Numbered from the stretch's first letter, positions 24,270-35,908 are shown. The stretch: DNA of 64,000 nucleotides from Talpa occidentalis (GCF_014898055.3 NW_023605083.1:95691483-95755482), one strand, 5' to 3'. Program-made: numbers and translations. The notes: generated by a model from the sequence alone, not told the origin.

Positions 24270-25010
24270 TGAGTAATTCAGTAAATGGTGTGGATACAGC
24301 TGGCTAACCATTTGGAAAAACAAAGTTACAGCCCTATCTCAAACTCAAATAAACTGCAAATGGGTTAAATCTGGAAAGAAGTGAGGAAACACGAAACTAT
24401 CAGAAGAAAATACAGGTGAATAGCAACAAATTGCAGGAAAAGGCTTTATGACCATAATATTTATAGCAGAAATTATAATGAAAAGTATGATTTTTTATGC
24501 CATTAAAAGATTTTAAATGTCCCTTTATAAAGATCTTCCATGTTGGTGAACACATGAAGAGTTGAGGGAGAATGGCACACCTGGAGAGGACATGGAAACT
24601 CCCCGCCTTTTCCCATCCTCCTTTGCAGCTCTTCATCTGGCTATTGATTCCCACTCACTTTCATCCTGCTATTTGGCTTTAAATCCCTACTTTTCATACA
24701 AATTCTTATCTCTGACAAATTCTAATATTTATCCCTAGCAAATTATCAATGACATACTTGAACATTTAAATCAAGGATGTTAATTGTAGCATAGTTGGGA
24801 ATCTCAGTATGAAAAGTTAAGGGCACATCTATCACCTGAGGCTGGTTAATAAGCTAAGATTTAGTCCACAGGATAAAACACTATGAAACTGTTTTTATTA
24901 AGTAATGTATTGATGCAGAATGACATCAGAATTTAAAAAGGATTTTAAAATAGGGTTTGGTGTAAGTCATATCAAATTTCATGCCATGTTTTGTATTTTT
25001 AACATTCACA
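24270..25010 (+). mobile_element. Old L1 ORF2 fragments
   Basis: 24280-24520 follows L1 ORF2 order (agtaaatggtgtggatacag, ctggctaaccatttgg, aactatcagaagaaaataca). 24770-25000 fits the last part of ORF2 of an old L1 (gttaattgtagcatagttgg, aaactgtttttattaagtaa). Heavily mutated. Confidence 0.55.
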
Positions 25011-25205
25011 CACTTTAACACTCACAGCACTCACTAGTAAATGGTTAAAAATAAGTATTCCCCTTGCCATAGTCCTTAGCACAGTCAGGATCTTAAAAAA
25101 CAAAGAATGACTGAAATGTTGTCATAGACCAAAGAGCCTGGGGACACACAACTAAATACAATGCAGTATTCTGGTTGCATCCTGAAACAAAAATAGGACA
25201 TTATT

Positions 25206-25220
25206 TTTTTTTTAAGATTT

Positions 25221-25251
<31 letters not shown>

Positions 25252-25499
25252 TAGAAGCACTGGGTACAGTCAGAAGCGCGGGAGGGTGAGAGAATTCACC
25301 AGAGCCAGAGCAGGGAGCAGAGCAGGCAGAAGGACCGAAGTACACTGCTGAGGGGAGCAGCGGGCGGCAGGAGAGGTCTGCGCGCCATGCGGGACCTTCC
25401 TCTGGTGGCCAGGGAGCAGCCTGGGATCGAACCGGCACTGCAGAGGCTGCGGGCAGCTTCGCAACCCAGCGCTCAATTGCTGCACCACCAGGGAGGCCC
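25206..25499 (-). mobile_element. tRNA-derived SINE, copy 9
   Basis: Young body type with a long ATTT-repeat tail complement (25219-25252). Target duplication of 16 bp, aaaataggacattatt, at 25190-25205 and 25500-25515, perfect. Confidence 0.95.
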
Positions 25500-25555
25500 A
25501 AAATAGGACATTATTAATGGAAAACCAGTAGAATCCAAATAAAGCTTGGAGGTTT

Positions 25556-25821
25556 TTTTTTTTTAAGATTTATTTATTTATGCATATAAGAGCTGCGGTA
25601 CAGGCCAGAGGTGTAGGGGGCAAGAGGACTCACAGGGACAGACTGGGGAACAAAACAAGCAGACTGACTGAAATACACTGCTGAGGGAAGCAGCGGGCGC
25701 ATCAGGAGAGGTCTGCTGTGCCATGTGGGTATCCCCCCCGCCAGGGATCAAACTGGTGCTGCAGTGGCTGTGGACAACTTCATAGTTTGAGTCCCAACCC
25801 CCTGTGCCACCAGGGAGGCCC
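25556..25821 (-). mobile_element. tRNA-derived SINE, copy 10
   Basis: Older body type. Flanks aaagcttggaggttt (25541-25555) and aaagcttgaagttta (25822-25836) form an imperfect duplication, as expected for an older insertion than its neighbour copy 9. Confidence 0.92.
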
Positions 25822-26015
25822 AAAGCTTGAAGTTTAGTTAACAATAATGTACCAATGTCAGTTTCTTGGTTTTCACAAATACACCACAATAGTATAAGGT
25901 GTGAACAATGGGGAAATCTGGGTGAAGTTTATATGGGAACTTTTTATAGTATATTTGCAACTTTTATGAAAATCAAAAATATTCCAAAAGGTTTATTAAA
26001 AATACCAAAACATTT

Positions 26016-26260
26016 TTGAAATTGTTTGTACTTGAGGAATCAGATTGGGATGAGAGGGCTAAAACTTTAAGATGCCAGTTACATAATTTTTCATGATGCT
26101 TTCCTCTGTAATAAAGGATATGTTGATTTAAAAATAAAATGATACGACAGAAGTACATTTGTAAACATGGAACAGTAAGAAAAACCAAATTATGATGGAA
26201 ATTTATTTGAAATTTAATTATGAAAAATATTTAAATATGTTTAGGTTGGGAATTTGATTT
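26016..26260. other. AT-rich sequence, nothing recognised
   Basis: No clear feature. Confidence 0.3.
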
Positions 26261-26277
26261 TGTTTACTCTTATTTTC

Positions 26278-26601
26278 TTTTTTTAATCTTTTTTTTTTTA
26301 TAGAGGCATGTTTTATTTATTTGTTTGTTTGTTTGTTTGTTTGTTTTGTTTATACATGCACTGGGTACAGTCAGAAGCGCGGGAGGGTGAGAGAACTCAC
26401 CAGAGCCAGAGCGGGGAGCAGAGCAGGCAGAAGGACCGAAGTACACTGCTGAGGGGAGCAGCGGGCGGCAGGAGAGGTCTGCAGGCCATGTGGGACCCTC
26501 CTCCAGTGGCTGGGGAGCAGCCGAGGATCAAACCGGCGCTGCAGAGGCTGCGGGCAGCTTCGCAACCCAGTGCTCAACTGCTGCGCCAACCGGGCAGGCC
26601 C
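26278..26601 (-). mobile_element. tRNA-derived SINE, copy 11, replaced-tail subtype
   Basis: Perfect 17-bp target duplication, tgtttactcttattttc, at 26261-26277 and 26602-26618. Tail identical in plan to copy 5: tatagaggcatgttttattt, a TTTG run, then gtttatacatgcactggg. The target site differs from that of copy 5, so these are independent insertions of one subtype. Confidence 0.95.
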
Positions 26602-26619
26602 TGTTTACTCTTATTTTCA

Positions 26620-27635
26620 ATTTTAAAAACAAATATGAACTACCTATACAATAAAAATAATTAAAGTTTAAAGCAACCCAAAAGCGGGCAGGAAGAATTT
26701 CCAAATTTCTGGTCTCATGAGTAGGAATCCCTGGTCTTATGAATAGGGTTTCCTGGTCACATACATTGATATGTTGGGACTACAGAAACTGTCTTCTGAT
26801 GACACATTTTTAAAAATATTCCTTTATTTCTGATCCAACATATCTTGTCTCTGCTTAGATCAGCTCATGCAAGACAGAAGGGTAAAGATGAGAGTCTTAA
26901 GAAACAGAAAAAGAAAGAATAATTTAACAGCATGAAACATTTCCTGCTGGGTAGGTTATTTATACTACACTTTTCAGAGAAAATGACAGTCAGCTGAGTA
27001 AGAAAAAAATTACGAAAGTTAAACACTGCTATTGGAAAACTGTAGACAAAGTATAAATAATCATTTTTCCTATTACATGTTTATCACATAATCACAGCAC
27101 AACCGTATTTGGAATAAATAGCCTAATATCTGAATACAAATGTGACTGATATTTACTGTGATGTTTTGGACATGGGTCCACAGAACACAGTATTTTCACA
27201 TGCTTGTCTAACGCAGAAATAAATTTGTTGGATGATTTCCAAAATATAATTTAGATTTGTAAGAGTGTAAATCCTACATAATAATTGAATTCCCAGTAAC
27301 TTTTAAACCCACTGAGACTAGGCAGTGACAATAGAAGCAATTTCAGAAGCTCAGCAGGCACAACTACCCACCCTGTTACCCCCAGGGCCTTCTAGTCTTA
27401 AGGGTCATAGTTAAAAATTCATTTTGGTGAGTCCCAGAGACTTCCTGTTGTTCCACGGCCTTTCCCACAAACACAGTGACTTATGCCAGCTATGGGCTAC
27501 CAACAAGCCAATTGCTAATTACAACAAAGTGCAGAAAGTGCTATAATTGGTGAAAATGTAAACTTTCACAGGGACTTGAAAGAAAGATACCTTGGAACAT
27601 AAATACCTGGTTACACAAAAGGTTTGCCAAGGTCT
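26620..27635. other. Unassigned sequence
   Basis: No repeat or gene recognised. Two short near-repeats, 'cctggtcttatgaatagggt' and a similar 'tggtctcatgagtaggaatc', occur at 26710-26750. Confidence 0.35.
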
Positions 27636-27639
27636 ATGT

Positions 27640-27935
27640 GAGAAGGTACTTAAAGAATTAACTGAGTTCAAATAAGTTCAGCGGGATGAGCCCTAATCAA
27701 ACATGACTGAAATCCTTATAAAAAGAGATTAGAATACAGACACACACAGAGCACGAAGTACATGTGAAGACACGGGAAGTTGATCATCTACAAACCAAGG
27801 ATAGAGCCTTCAGCATGAACCTGCCTATACCTTGATCTTGGACTTCCAGCCTCCAGGACTGTAAGAAAATCTATGTCTCTTGTTTAAGCCACCCAGTCTA
27901 TGGTACTTTGTCATAGCAACCTGAGCAAACTCTAC
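27640..27935 (-). mobile_element. MLT1-like MaLR LTR
   Basis: The plus strand shows gccctaatcaaacatgactg, tgaagacacgggaag, ccttgatcttggacttccag and taagccacccagtctatggt, the complement of an MLT1-type (ERVL-MaLR) solo LTR as I remember it. The 5' LTR end lies near 27935 (gcaaactctac). Confidence 0.6.
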
Positions 27936-28139
27936 AGGCAATGAAGTGTTTTAAGGAGGCAAGAGGAGGATGGTTATATTTCACCTTGATTGATGGACAG
28001 AAGGGAGAGATAGTGGTTGTAGTTGCTGTGGAGACCTGTGCAGGCTATACTCAGCACACCCATCTATCTTCTAAATAGATGATAATGTAAATCATTATTG
28101 TAATGCCCACAGATTGTATATATGCACTTTATAACTCCA

Positions 28140-28480
28140 CACCGATATGAGGTAGCCCCAATGACAGCAGATTGGTACATGAACCTGGAAGAAGTGAATA
28201 GATTTGAGAGGTATTAGAAAATAGACTCAATGATGTTTAAAAACTGATTGTATATCATTAGTGAGAAAGAAAAGAAAGAAGTTGCTTCTGTCTTGGGAAA
28301 CTGATTGGGTGGGGGCACCTTCCAGTGACATAAGAAACCAAGGAGGAAGAGCTGGCTTGGAGAGGATGATTGAGACCATTTTAACTTCAAGTATGAGGAG
28401 CCATATGGAGGTATCCAAGTAGAGATTTCAATCAGGAATTGAAGATAAGAAGATAGGAACTTTATGGGCATCATGATCTA
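28140..28480. mobile_element. Ancient interspersed repeat, family not named
   Basis: Phrases such as 'ggaggtatccaagtagagat' and 'tgagaccattttaactt' resemble an ancient mammal-wide repeat that also seems present at 57.9-59.07 kb. I cannot recall its name with certainty. Confidence 0.35.
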
Positions 28481-28843
28481 AAACCCACTGTTGTGAACCA
28501 TCCATAAGAGTTGGTAAAAACAGAAGGAGTTGTGTGTAAAATCAGAAAACAGCATGAGAGAAATAAGAATAAGGCTTCCTGGTCTCCAAAGTTCTAAGTC
28601 AAAGGTTCGTTATGGGAATGTAGCCATTCTCTTGCCCTCTTCTGCCCACCCATTGGTTCCAGGCCCTCAGCTTCTCAAACCATTCCTAACTGGTGCTGCA
28701 TGGAACCAGAGGATCAGCAGTGCCCTGGATGTGGAGGTAGAGCATGCATGGAGCCATTTCCTCACTCACTTACAAAATACTGGGTGCCTATAGTAGGTCA
28801 GATACTTTGCTAAGTTTCTGCTGGCCAATTAAAAGTGTAATGC
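28481..28843. other. Unassigned sequence
   Basis: Mostly unrecognised; 28770-28825 (gggtgcctatagtaggtcag) may be a MIR remnant. Confidence 0.35.
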
Positions 28844-28844
28844 G

Positions 28845-29111
28845 GGGGCCTCCTTGGTGGCACAAGGAGTTAAGCACAGCATTGTGAAGCAATCCACAGC
28901 TACTGCAGCATGAGTTCGATCCCCAGCCATGGAGGAAACCCACATGGTACAGCAGACCTCTCCTGTCTTGCCTGCTGCTCCCTTCAGCAGTGTATTTCAG
29001 TCAGTCTTCCTGTCCTGATCCCCACTCTGTCTCTGGTGAATCCTCACACCCCTGCATCTCTGGCCTGTACCCCAGTTCTTGTGTGCATAAATAATAAATC
29101 TTAAAAAAAAA
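28845..29111 (+). mobile_element. tRNA-derived SINE, copy 12
   Basis: Older body type, from GGGGGCCTCCTTGGTGGCAC to ataaataataaatcttaaaa. B box gagttcgatccccagcc. Ends in TCTTA rather than TCTTT. No convincing target duplication. Confidence 0.9.
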
Positions 29112-30944
29112 TCTGAGAATGCTGCTGCCATTCTCAGAATAATGTGGATGTTCAGTCTGCTACACGGGCTCCAGAGTCTACTGGCATCATGGGGGAGCAG
29201 ACTAAGTCTTCACAGAATGCATAGGTGAGGTTGCTTCAGGAATACATGTGGATTTGGAAAAGGTGAAAACAAAACCACTGTCCCTCCCCCTTTATTGTCA
29301 TCTTAAGCAGGTTGACCATAGTGTAGCGAAGATGGTAATTTGCATTTGCCACTCTCTGAGCTGAAATTCAGATAATGTCCATAACCATCCACTCCCCAAA
29401 TATCTTTTTTTAATCCTTAATATGCCTGAGTGTTTTTGTCTAATTATTGGGGAAGTCGAATTTAGGAGTTATGCTTTGTAACAGGACAGGTACAACACAA
29501 GAAGTGTCATGAAACCCACATTTGAGAGCCTGGCTTGTGCAAACCTAGGAGGGACCCCTTTGGGACTACCAGAGAGCAACTTATGGTCAGGAAAGGAGGC
29601 TATATTCTTACTTAAGCACAAAGTATTATAATTTGAACACAGACTTTAATGTAATCCCATTACCATACCCAAACTGCTGAGTGCCAGAAATATTTGGACA
29701 ACATGATATAACTAAACATATATTCAAATCCTCCTGGGAACCTGGGATATGACTGCTCTGTTTTTTTAAAAAAAATATTTGTAACATGAAATAGCTATTA
29801 ATGTTGATGTTAGACTTAAGATGGTAGTTTGTTCAATTTAGTGACTTTATCAAGAGCGAAAAAAATTCATATGCAGGAGATTATAGGAAAGCAGAGGATT
29901 TAGTGTTCTGGCAGAGGAAAAGGAGTCAGCCATGACCAAAAAACTGACAATCCTTAAGTGAGTTGTAAAATCCAGTTTGAGGGGGAAATCCTTAATTAGT
30001 CCTCCAACCATATCCTAGTAAAGGGGCAATGATGCCAAAAGAGGAACCTGACTTTAATGGGGGAAAAGTTTGATGTGATTTCTCCCAGCCCTGGGTCCAA
30101 TGTGATTCTGAAGCATTCCGAAGGACCATTTCAAGGGTTTCTACTGTTTCTTTTTTGTTCAATAGAATTTCACCCCATATCAGCTTAGGCTAGGAAGTCT
30201 TTAGTTAATAGACATGTGAACTGTAACAAAATTCTATCTGGTCTAGAGGGACAGGAAAATCCACACGTTGAGATTTATTCTAGAAAACATAGGTGGCTAT
30301 GCCACCACCTAACAATGTTCTGGCTGCAGTAGCAGCTACGAATGGGAGCAGCTGCCCTTTCTAACACTGATGTCATACACTGAGGCAATGCCATTGTCCT
30401 CTATTCAATCCCATCAGAACACTCCAGAGCTCCTCCTTGTTAGGATGTATGCAGATATTTTTCCTAGGATAAACGAAGGCCTGTCTGTTGCCGCTGTCTT
30501 AGAAAATTGGACATTATCCAACTATGAGGTCTCTTGTGTACTATACTGCACAGACAACTGAAGAGAACTCAGCAACCAAAATTCCCATCTTATGGTCATT
30601 TCTAACTAGTCTTGCTTTTGCAGTTTTTCTTCTCTACTTTCTACTTTCTTTCTACTCTCTGCCCACCTGCCCTACCCCCCACTTTTATGGGTTCCAGGTT
30701 CTAGCCAGCCAGACTCAAAGCTCATCATTTTGCTTATACCCAACCCTCATACTACCTTCAGTTACTCTTGGTTTTCCACTTTTTCACCATTTCTCCTGTG
30801 GGTTCAAGTGAAAACTCTACCCAACTGTAATTTCTTCAGTTTCATCCCAGATCCCAGACCTACACATCCTGGTTTGTCCAGGACTCGCCTGAATTAGGTG
30901 AATAAATAATTGAACCACTTTTCAGTCTCAAAAATGTCCTAGTT
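29112..30944. other. Unassigned sequence
   Basis: 1.8 kb without a repeat I can name. Open frames at 30370-30561 and 30524-30811 show no recognisable domain; the second is rich in hydrophobic residues encoded by a pyrimidine-rich tract. Confidence 0.35.
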
Positions 30945-30945
30945 T

Positions 30946-31217
30946 GGGGGCCTCTCTGGTGGCACAAGTTAAGTCTCAACGCTATCAAGCTCTCACCAGC
31001 CACTGTGGCTTGAGTTCCATCTCTGGCTAGGGAGCTGACCCACATAGTGCAGCAGACCACTCCTGTCTTGCCCACTGCTCCCTTCAGCAGTGTATTTCAG
31101 TAGATCTGCCTGATTTGCTCCCCACTCTGTCTCTGATGAATCTGCTCATCCACCGCTCCTCTGGTCTACAACCCAGTTCTTATATACATAGGTAAATAAA
31201 AAATAAATCTTAAAAAA
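30946..31217 (+). mobile_element. tRNA-derived SINE, copy 13, diverged
   Basis: Older and more diverged copy: gggggcctctctggtggcac to aaaaataaatcttaaaaaaa. The B box has decayed to gagttccatctctggct. Confidence 0.85.
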
Positions 31218-32075
31218 ATGTTTGGAAGCTACAACTATATAATCAATTATATAATCATCTATATAATCATTCTTGCATCAGTTTCCAACAGGATGAACAA
31301 GTCAGTTATGCCAGAGAGGGTAAAATATTCATAAAAATCATCCATACCAACTATGACTTTAGGAGGAAATTCACCAAAGTACAAGACTAATATACTGAGA
31401 AATATGTGCTCCTGGGCTTTAGGTACTACATGGCCAAAAAGCAAACTTGTGTTTTATGAGCTAAACTGTAAGTTGTTCTTCTTATTAAGAAAAGGGAAAT
31501 ATAAAGAGGCTTATCACTAAGCAAATAAATCATCAAAATGAACACACACAACTCTACATTCATGGAAGCTATTGTAGACAAGAATGGGTAAAAAAGTAGG
31601 CAGCATGCATAGCCCTGTGGAAGGACCTGGGGCTTGGGATAAAATTGACTAGAATTGGGATATTGATTTCTAATGGTATGACTTTGGGCAAACATAATGT
31701 GTCAGAACCTTAGTTCTAGGAATGAAAGTTTAGCACCAATAAAGGGGTTTGTATCCTGTCTACTTTTGAAGTCAGCGACATGACTTTGGGAATGAAAAGA
31801 TGAACTTGGGAGATTTGTTTCCTTTTATCCTTAAAAGCAGCAGATAAGAAGTTAGTCCTAAGATTGAATTTGAATGAATTTTTTTTTATATTAACCAAAA
31901 AAAAATGGGAATGCCTACATTTTATAAACCATAGTCTCATGTGAAACACTATTAATTTTTGGTTAGATTTAGAGTTCACTTGCACCTAGTCTTTATTATA
32001 GTCTTCTCTTGATCAGTCAATAATGATTCATGCTCTAAGTTGTTGTTTTTTATTTCATTGACCTCCTAATCAAGC
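31218..32075. other. Unassigned AT-rich sequence
   Basis: No repeat or gene recognised. Confidence 0.35.
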
Positions 32076-32090
32076 CACAATACTGTTTTT

Positions 32091-32792
32091 TTAAAAGATT
32101 TATTTATTTATTTATTTATACAATAGCTGGGGTACAGGCCAGAGGCACGGGAGGGTGAGAGGATTCACCAGAGACAGTGGGGAGCAGAACAGGCAGACAG
32201 ACCGAAAGCACTGCTGAGGGGAACAGCAGGCGCGACAGGAGAGGTCTGTCATACTGTAAAGGCAGGACAGGACACAGTGCAGGTTTTCTGATCCCATGCA
32301 GACTGGGTAAAGGAGGAGTCAGAGTCCTCAGTGGTTTTTTGCAGGTCTTTTATTGGGGTTCACCAGGCATATGGCAGGCAGGGATGCTGGAGGGCTGGGA
32401 GGCTGTCAGGCCTCCCAGCCCCCAGCAAATCTTCACTCTATCTGGGCTCTCTGGTGATCTCGGCTTCTCTTCTTTCCTTCTCTTCGGCTTCTTTCTCAGC
32501 TTCTGCTGGCGTCCCGGTGACGCTGCCCTTAAAAGCACAGTCCTAGGTCAGCTGAATCCCATCTACCTATGCCCACACCCCACTCCAGGTGCCCACCATC
32601 AGGCATGCATTCAGGACAAGGATCCATCATCTATCCTGATGGTGGCAGGGCAGAAAAGCCTGACATTTTCTTTACCCTACACATACCATGTGGGAATCTC
32701 CCTGGCCGGCTGGGAATTGATCCCGTGCTGCAGAGGCTGCAGACAGCTTCACAATGCTATGCTCAACCCGCTCCACCACCAGGGAGGCCCCC
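32091..32792 (-). mobile_element. tRNA-derived SINE, copy 14, split by a solo LTR
   Basis: SINE 3' part at 32091-32254 and 5' part at 32682-32792 are joined by removing 32255-32681. The SINE's own target duplication is cacaatactgttttt (32076-32090) against cacaatactattttt (32793-32807). The 210-codon plus-strand frame here is a SINE/LTR composite and not a gene. Confidence 0.93.
32255..32681 (-). mobile_element. Solo LTR of an endogenous retrovirus
   Basis: 427 bp with TG...CA ends (tgtaaagg on the left, ctttaccctaca on the right) and a 5-bp target duplication catac at 32250-32254 and 32682-32686, lying inside SINE copy 14. On the minus strand an AATAAA signal (complement of tttattggggtt at 32349-32360) lies in the downstream part and a TTTAAGGG box upstream, consistent with U3-R-U5. 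No internal viral sequence remains, so it arose by LTR-LTR recombination. Confidence 0.85.
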
Positions 32793-32817
32793 CACAATAC
32801 TATTTTTAAGAATATCC

Positions 32818-33110
32818 GTGGAGAAGGAAAGAAAAGAGAGGCACCTGCATAGGCACAGGTGGGCAGGAGAGCTGTGCAGAAATTGTACTGTAGAGGGTTC
32901 TTCTTTTTGTGAGGGGCTCATTCCTTTGTGGAATTGTTGTCTGTTCTTAGATAATTACTTCTAGGATGACTAGGTTGATTTGTAAGGACCAGTGATTATC
33001 TATAATGGCCCTCAATCTCCATTTCCCCACCTCTTTTCTGCTCTTCCAAATACTTTCTGTAGCAGTTTGATACTTGCTGTAACAGTTGGTCCTAAGAATT
33101 TTTCATTTCT
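32818..33110 (-). mobile_element. LTR-type repeat related to the 57-kb element
   Basis: Shares cacctgcataggcacaggtg/gggcag and ctcaatctccat with 57,130-57,330, in the same order and similar spacing. The shared words and order identify one family; LTR nature is inferred from the longer copy. Confidence 0.55.
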
Positions 33111-33880
33111 GTAGCTGATTTAACAACTATAATAATCATTTCTAACCCCACCTCCAATTGTGTGATGTCTCTTCTGTTAGTGTCCATCACTCCTTATTTA
33201 CAGATTCCATCTTTATGGACTTGCCTCCTAACTAAAATTTATTTGTAATCCTCATAGCAATCCTCATGGTGGTTTTGCAGTCATTCAGTGACATGAGAAC
33301 AGAATGGCAAAAAATTTGAGTCACCCAACTCACATCTTCCCAGCTGAGATTAATAAAACAACACTGCCTTTTTAGTTCATCTCTCACACTGTAAACAAGT
33401 GCCCTTTTCTATTTAGTGCCACAGTTTTTGGAACTTTGTCCCTTTTGTTGGTGACTTTTTTGTACAGAATGCTCCCCCTGGCATCATGCTAAAGTGCTTT
33501 CTGGTGTTCGTAAGCAGAGAAGGCTGTGGTATGCCTTACAGAAAAAAATGTGTTAACTAAACTTCATTCAGTCATGAGTCCTGATGCTAGGAGTTCAATG
33601 CTAATGAATCAACAATATATATTAAATAACGTGTCTTTAAACAGAAACACACATAAAACAAGTATATTTATTTATTAATTAGGTGACCAAAATATTGTGA
33701 TGCAGGAACCTAACCCTGAATTCATGAGAATTCATCAGTGCTCTCTATTTTAGTGTTTGCAAGGCTTTAAAGAATTTAACTATCACAAATAACAAGCATC
33801 AGCTGAAACCACAGGTAAAATGGTATGTGTCTGAAATTTGCCTCAAAATAATGTGGAGGACTGGAAGTCGGAATATAAAT
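33111..33880. other. Unassigned sequence
   Basis: No repeat or gene recognised with confidence. Confidence 0.35.
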
Positions 33881-33884
33881 GAAA

Positions 33885-34035
33885 TACATTACCCTGTGTA
33901 AATTGTTGAACTTTATGCCTTTTGCTGGTGATATTTTTGTTCAGAATAGTTGGTACATGAGAGTTCACTTTACTATTCTATCAACTTGTATATATATCAG
34001 AAATTTTCCATTACAAAAAGGTTATATTTTTAAGA
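33885..34035 (+). mobile_element. Old L1 3' end
   Basis: 'ggtacatgagagttcacttt' then 'actattctatcaacttgtat' and 'gaaattttccattacaaaaa' is an L1 3' terminus; a GA-rich run follows at 34033-34050. Confidence 0.6.
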
Positions 34036-34059
34036 GAGAAAGAGAGAGTTTCTGTATAC

Positions 34060-34555
34060 CAGAAACTCAAGTTTGGCTCTCCTCCAGGCATTAAAAAAAA
34101 ATCATTGAGTATATGATTTAAAGAAATATAATTATTTAGAAGTAGAATGAATTCAATTTCACGTTCAGTATAAATGATCCAGTGCCATGTAAAGTCAGTA
34201 TATACAAATCCACAAAAGCAAAAGCCAGTGAGCGAGTGTGGCCTTTATAAATTGTAAGGTAATATAGAAACTTACATGTTGTTTTTAGAAAGTGAAAAGA
34301 GAAAGGCAAGAGACATCTTAATAAAAGGCTATGTTCCACTATTTAACATAATAAAGCTCAGTTTCTAACATTTCCTCTTGTTTATCCCTTAATAAACTTG
34401 CTTCAGGCCCCTGGGACAGCTCTGCCCCCTCTGCTACCTTCTTCCCCACGGCTTAGTCTCTGAGCATTCATAACAGGTCAAGTGCAAGGGCTAATGCCCT
34501 ACTTTATCACTACCTCTTTCCACCACAATGCCTCAACTTACTCTCAAGTCTCTTA
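34060..34555. other. Unassigned sequence
   Basis: Nothing recognised. Confidence 0.35.
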
Positions 34556-34576
34556 CTATAATTCAAATTGCTTTTT

Positions 34577-34844
34577 TTAAAAAAGATTTATTTATCTATG
34601 CACATAAGAACCAGGGTACAGGCCAGATGTGCGGGAGGGTGAGAGGATTCACCAGAGACAGAGCAGGGAACAGAACAGGCAGGCTGACTGAAATACACTG
34701 CTGAGGGGAGCAGCAGGCGAGATAGAAGAGGTCCGCTGCTCCATGTGGGTATCTCTGCGGCCTGCTGGGATCGAACCCGCACTGCAGAGGCTGTGGAAAG
34801 CTTCACAGCGCTGCACTCAACCACCTGCGCCACCAGGGAGGCCC
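34577..34844 (-). mobile_element. tRNA-derived SINE, copy 15
   Basis: Older body type but perfect 18-bp target duplication, taattcaaattgcttttt, at 34559-34576 and 34845-34862. B box complement gggatcgaaccc is intact. Confidence 0.95.
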
Positions 34845-34862
34845 TAATTCAAATTGCTTTTT

Positions 34863-35315
34863 CCCAAGGAAACCTCTGAATCATTCTCCTCTTCCTCCAC
34901 TTCTATAACAGTATTTTCCAAATGCTAGCTGAAGAATCCCAGAGCACCAAAGAGATTCCCCAGGATGGCAAATGGGGTTTTGCAAAGGGCAAAAGATTTT
35001 GCAGAGGGGGAAAAAAATCTGCTTCTTAGGGAAAAAAATTAACAAGGCAAGTTTCTGAGAAGAGACACATTTTATGATGACATATGAGAGCCGAGTGAAC
35101 ACACATCACAGCTCTTCTGATGAACCTGATTTATAATCAGGTGAGACACACTTGGCATGTTTCAATCTGATTTCTTAGAGAAATCAATTTCTTTTGCTGC
35201 CCAAATCAACAGAAGCATTTCTCTGAAATGTTTAACACTGGCCAGATTTTTAAAATGCAGTTATCATTTTAAGGTCTTTAGCTTGAAAGATTTGGGAGAT
35301 CTGAGAGATTTTTTG
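34863..35315. other. Unassigned sequence
   Basis: No feature recognised. Confidence 0.35.
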
Positions 35316-35319
35316 AGCC

Positions 35320-35440
35320 ATCATACTCATTACCATTTCCTGAGACCCTGTTCTATGCCAGTAATGTTCCTAGTTACTCTGCATTTATTATTTTATTTAA
35401 TCTTCTATATAAACTTGAAAAATAGGTGATAGCACCCCAC
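35320..35440 (+). mobile_element. MIR SINE
   Basis: 'tgttctatgccagtaatgtt' through 'ttattttatttaatcttcta' and 'aaaaataggtgatagcacc' is a decayed MIR core. Confidence 0.6.
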
Positions 35441-35849
35441 ACATTTGTCAGAACTCTGTTGCACACAAGGGGTAGGCACCCACATCTAATTAGCTTAAGC
35501 CATCGAAGCTCAAGGAAGTCACGTACATAAAATGCTGGATGGAGTTTGTCTCTAGAAGGACCAAAATCCAGGGCTCCATGCAGATAGGACAGGATGCTTG
35601 GTAACTTCTCCCCTCAGCTTCTGTCTTCGCCTTGGCTTGACCATAGAGATGATCACTTTATATGCTTTCAACACAAGCAATGACCTTGCTTTTTCATCGG
35701 AACCTACCCAGCACATAGAACAATGCCTTACACAAAGAAAGCAATGAAAATATATATCTGTTGAGTGAAGAGATGTGGGCCAAAGCCCGGTACATATTTT
35801 TGTAAATACCACAACTCCATTTATGTCCAAGGCACTGCGGCCTCTCCTG

Positions 35850-35908
35850 GTATACAGAAAACCAGTATACAGGGAACCAGTATACATCTCCTGGTATATA
35901 GGTAGGGA
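35850..35908. repeat. 15-bp minisatellite with GTATAC core
   Basis: Four tandem units: gtatacagaaaacca, gtatacagggaacca, gtatacatctcctg, then gtatataggtaggga. Three units contain the palindrome GTATAC. Confidence 0.85.

Larger units (their letters stand above)
25090..26015 (+). mobile_element. Old L1 3' UTR split by two SINEs
   Basis: The 3' UTR reads through 25100-25205, 25516-25540 and 25837-26010 once SINE copies 9 and 10 are removed: caactaaatacaatgcagta, ggacattattaatggaaaac, ggtgaagtttatatgggaac, then an A-rich end. This gives relative ages: L1 first, both SINEs later. Confidence 0.7.

Noticed and set aside
32177..32809. Open frame of 210 codons, plus strand, the longest in the window
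   Set aside because: It runs through the antisense of a SINE, then a solo LTR, then SINE again. The composite explains the frame entirely.
35850..35908. CRISPR-like array
   Set aside because: Units are directly tandem without spacers, in mammalian DNA; it is a minisatellite.
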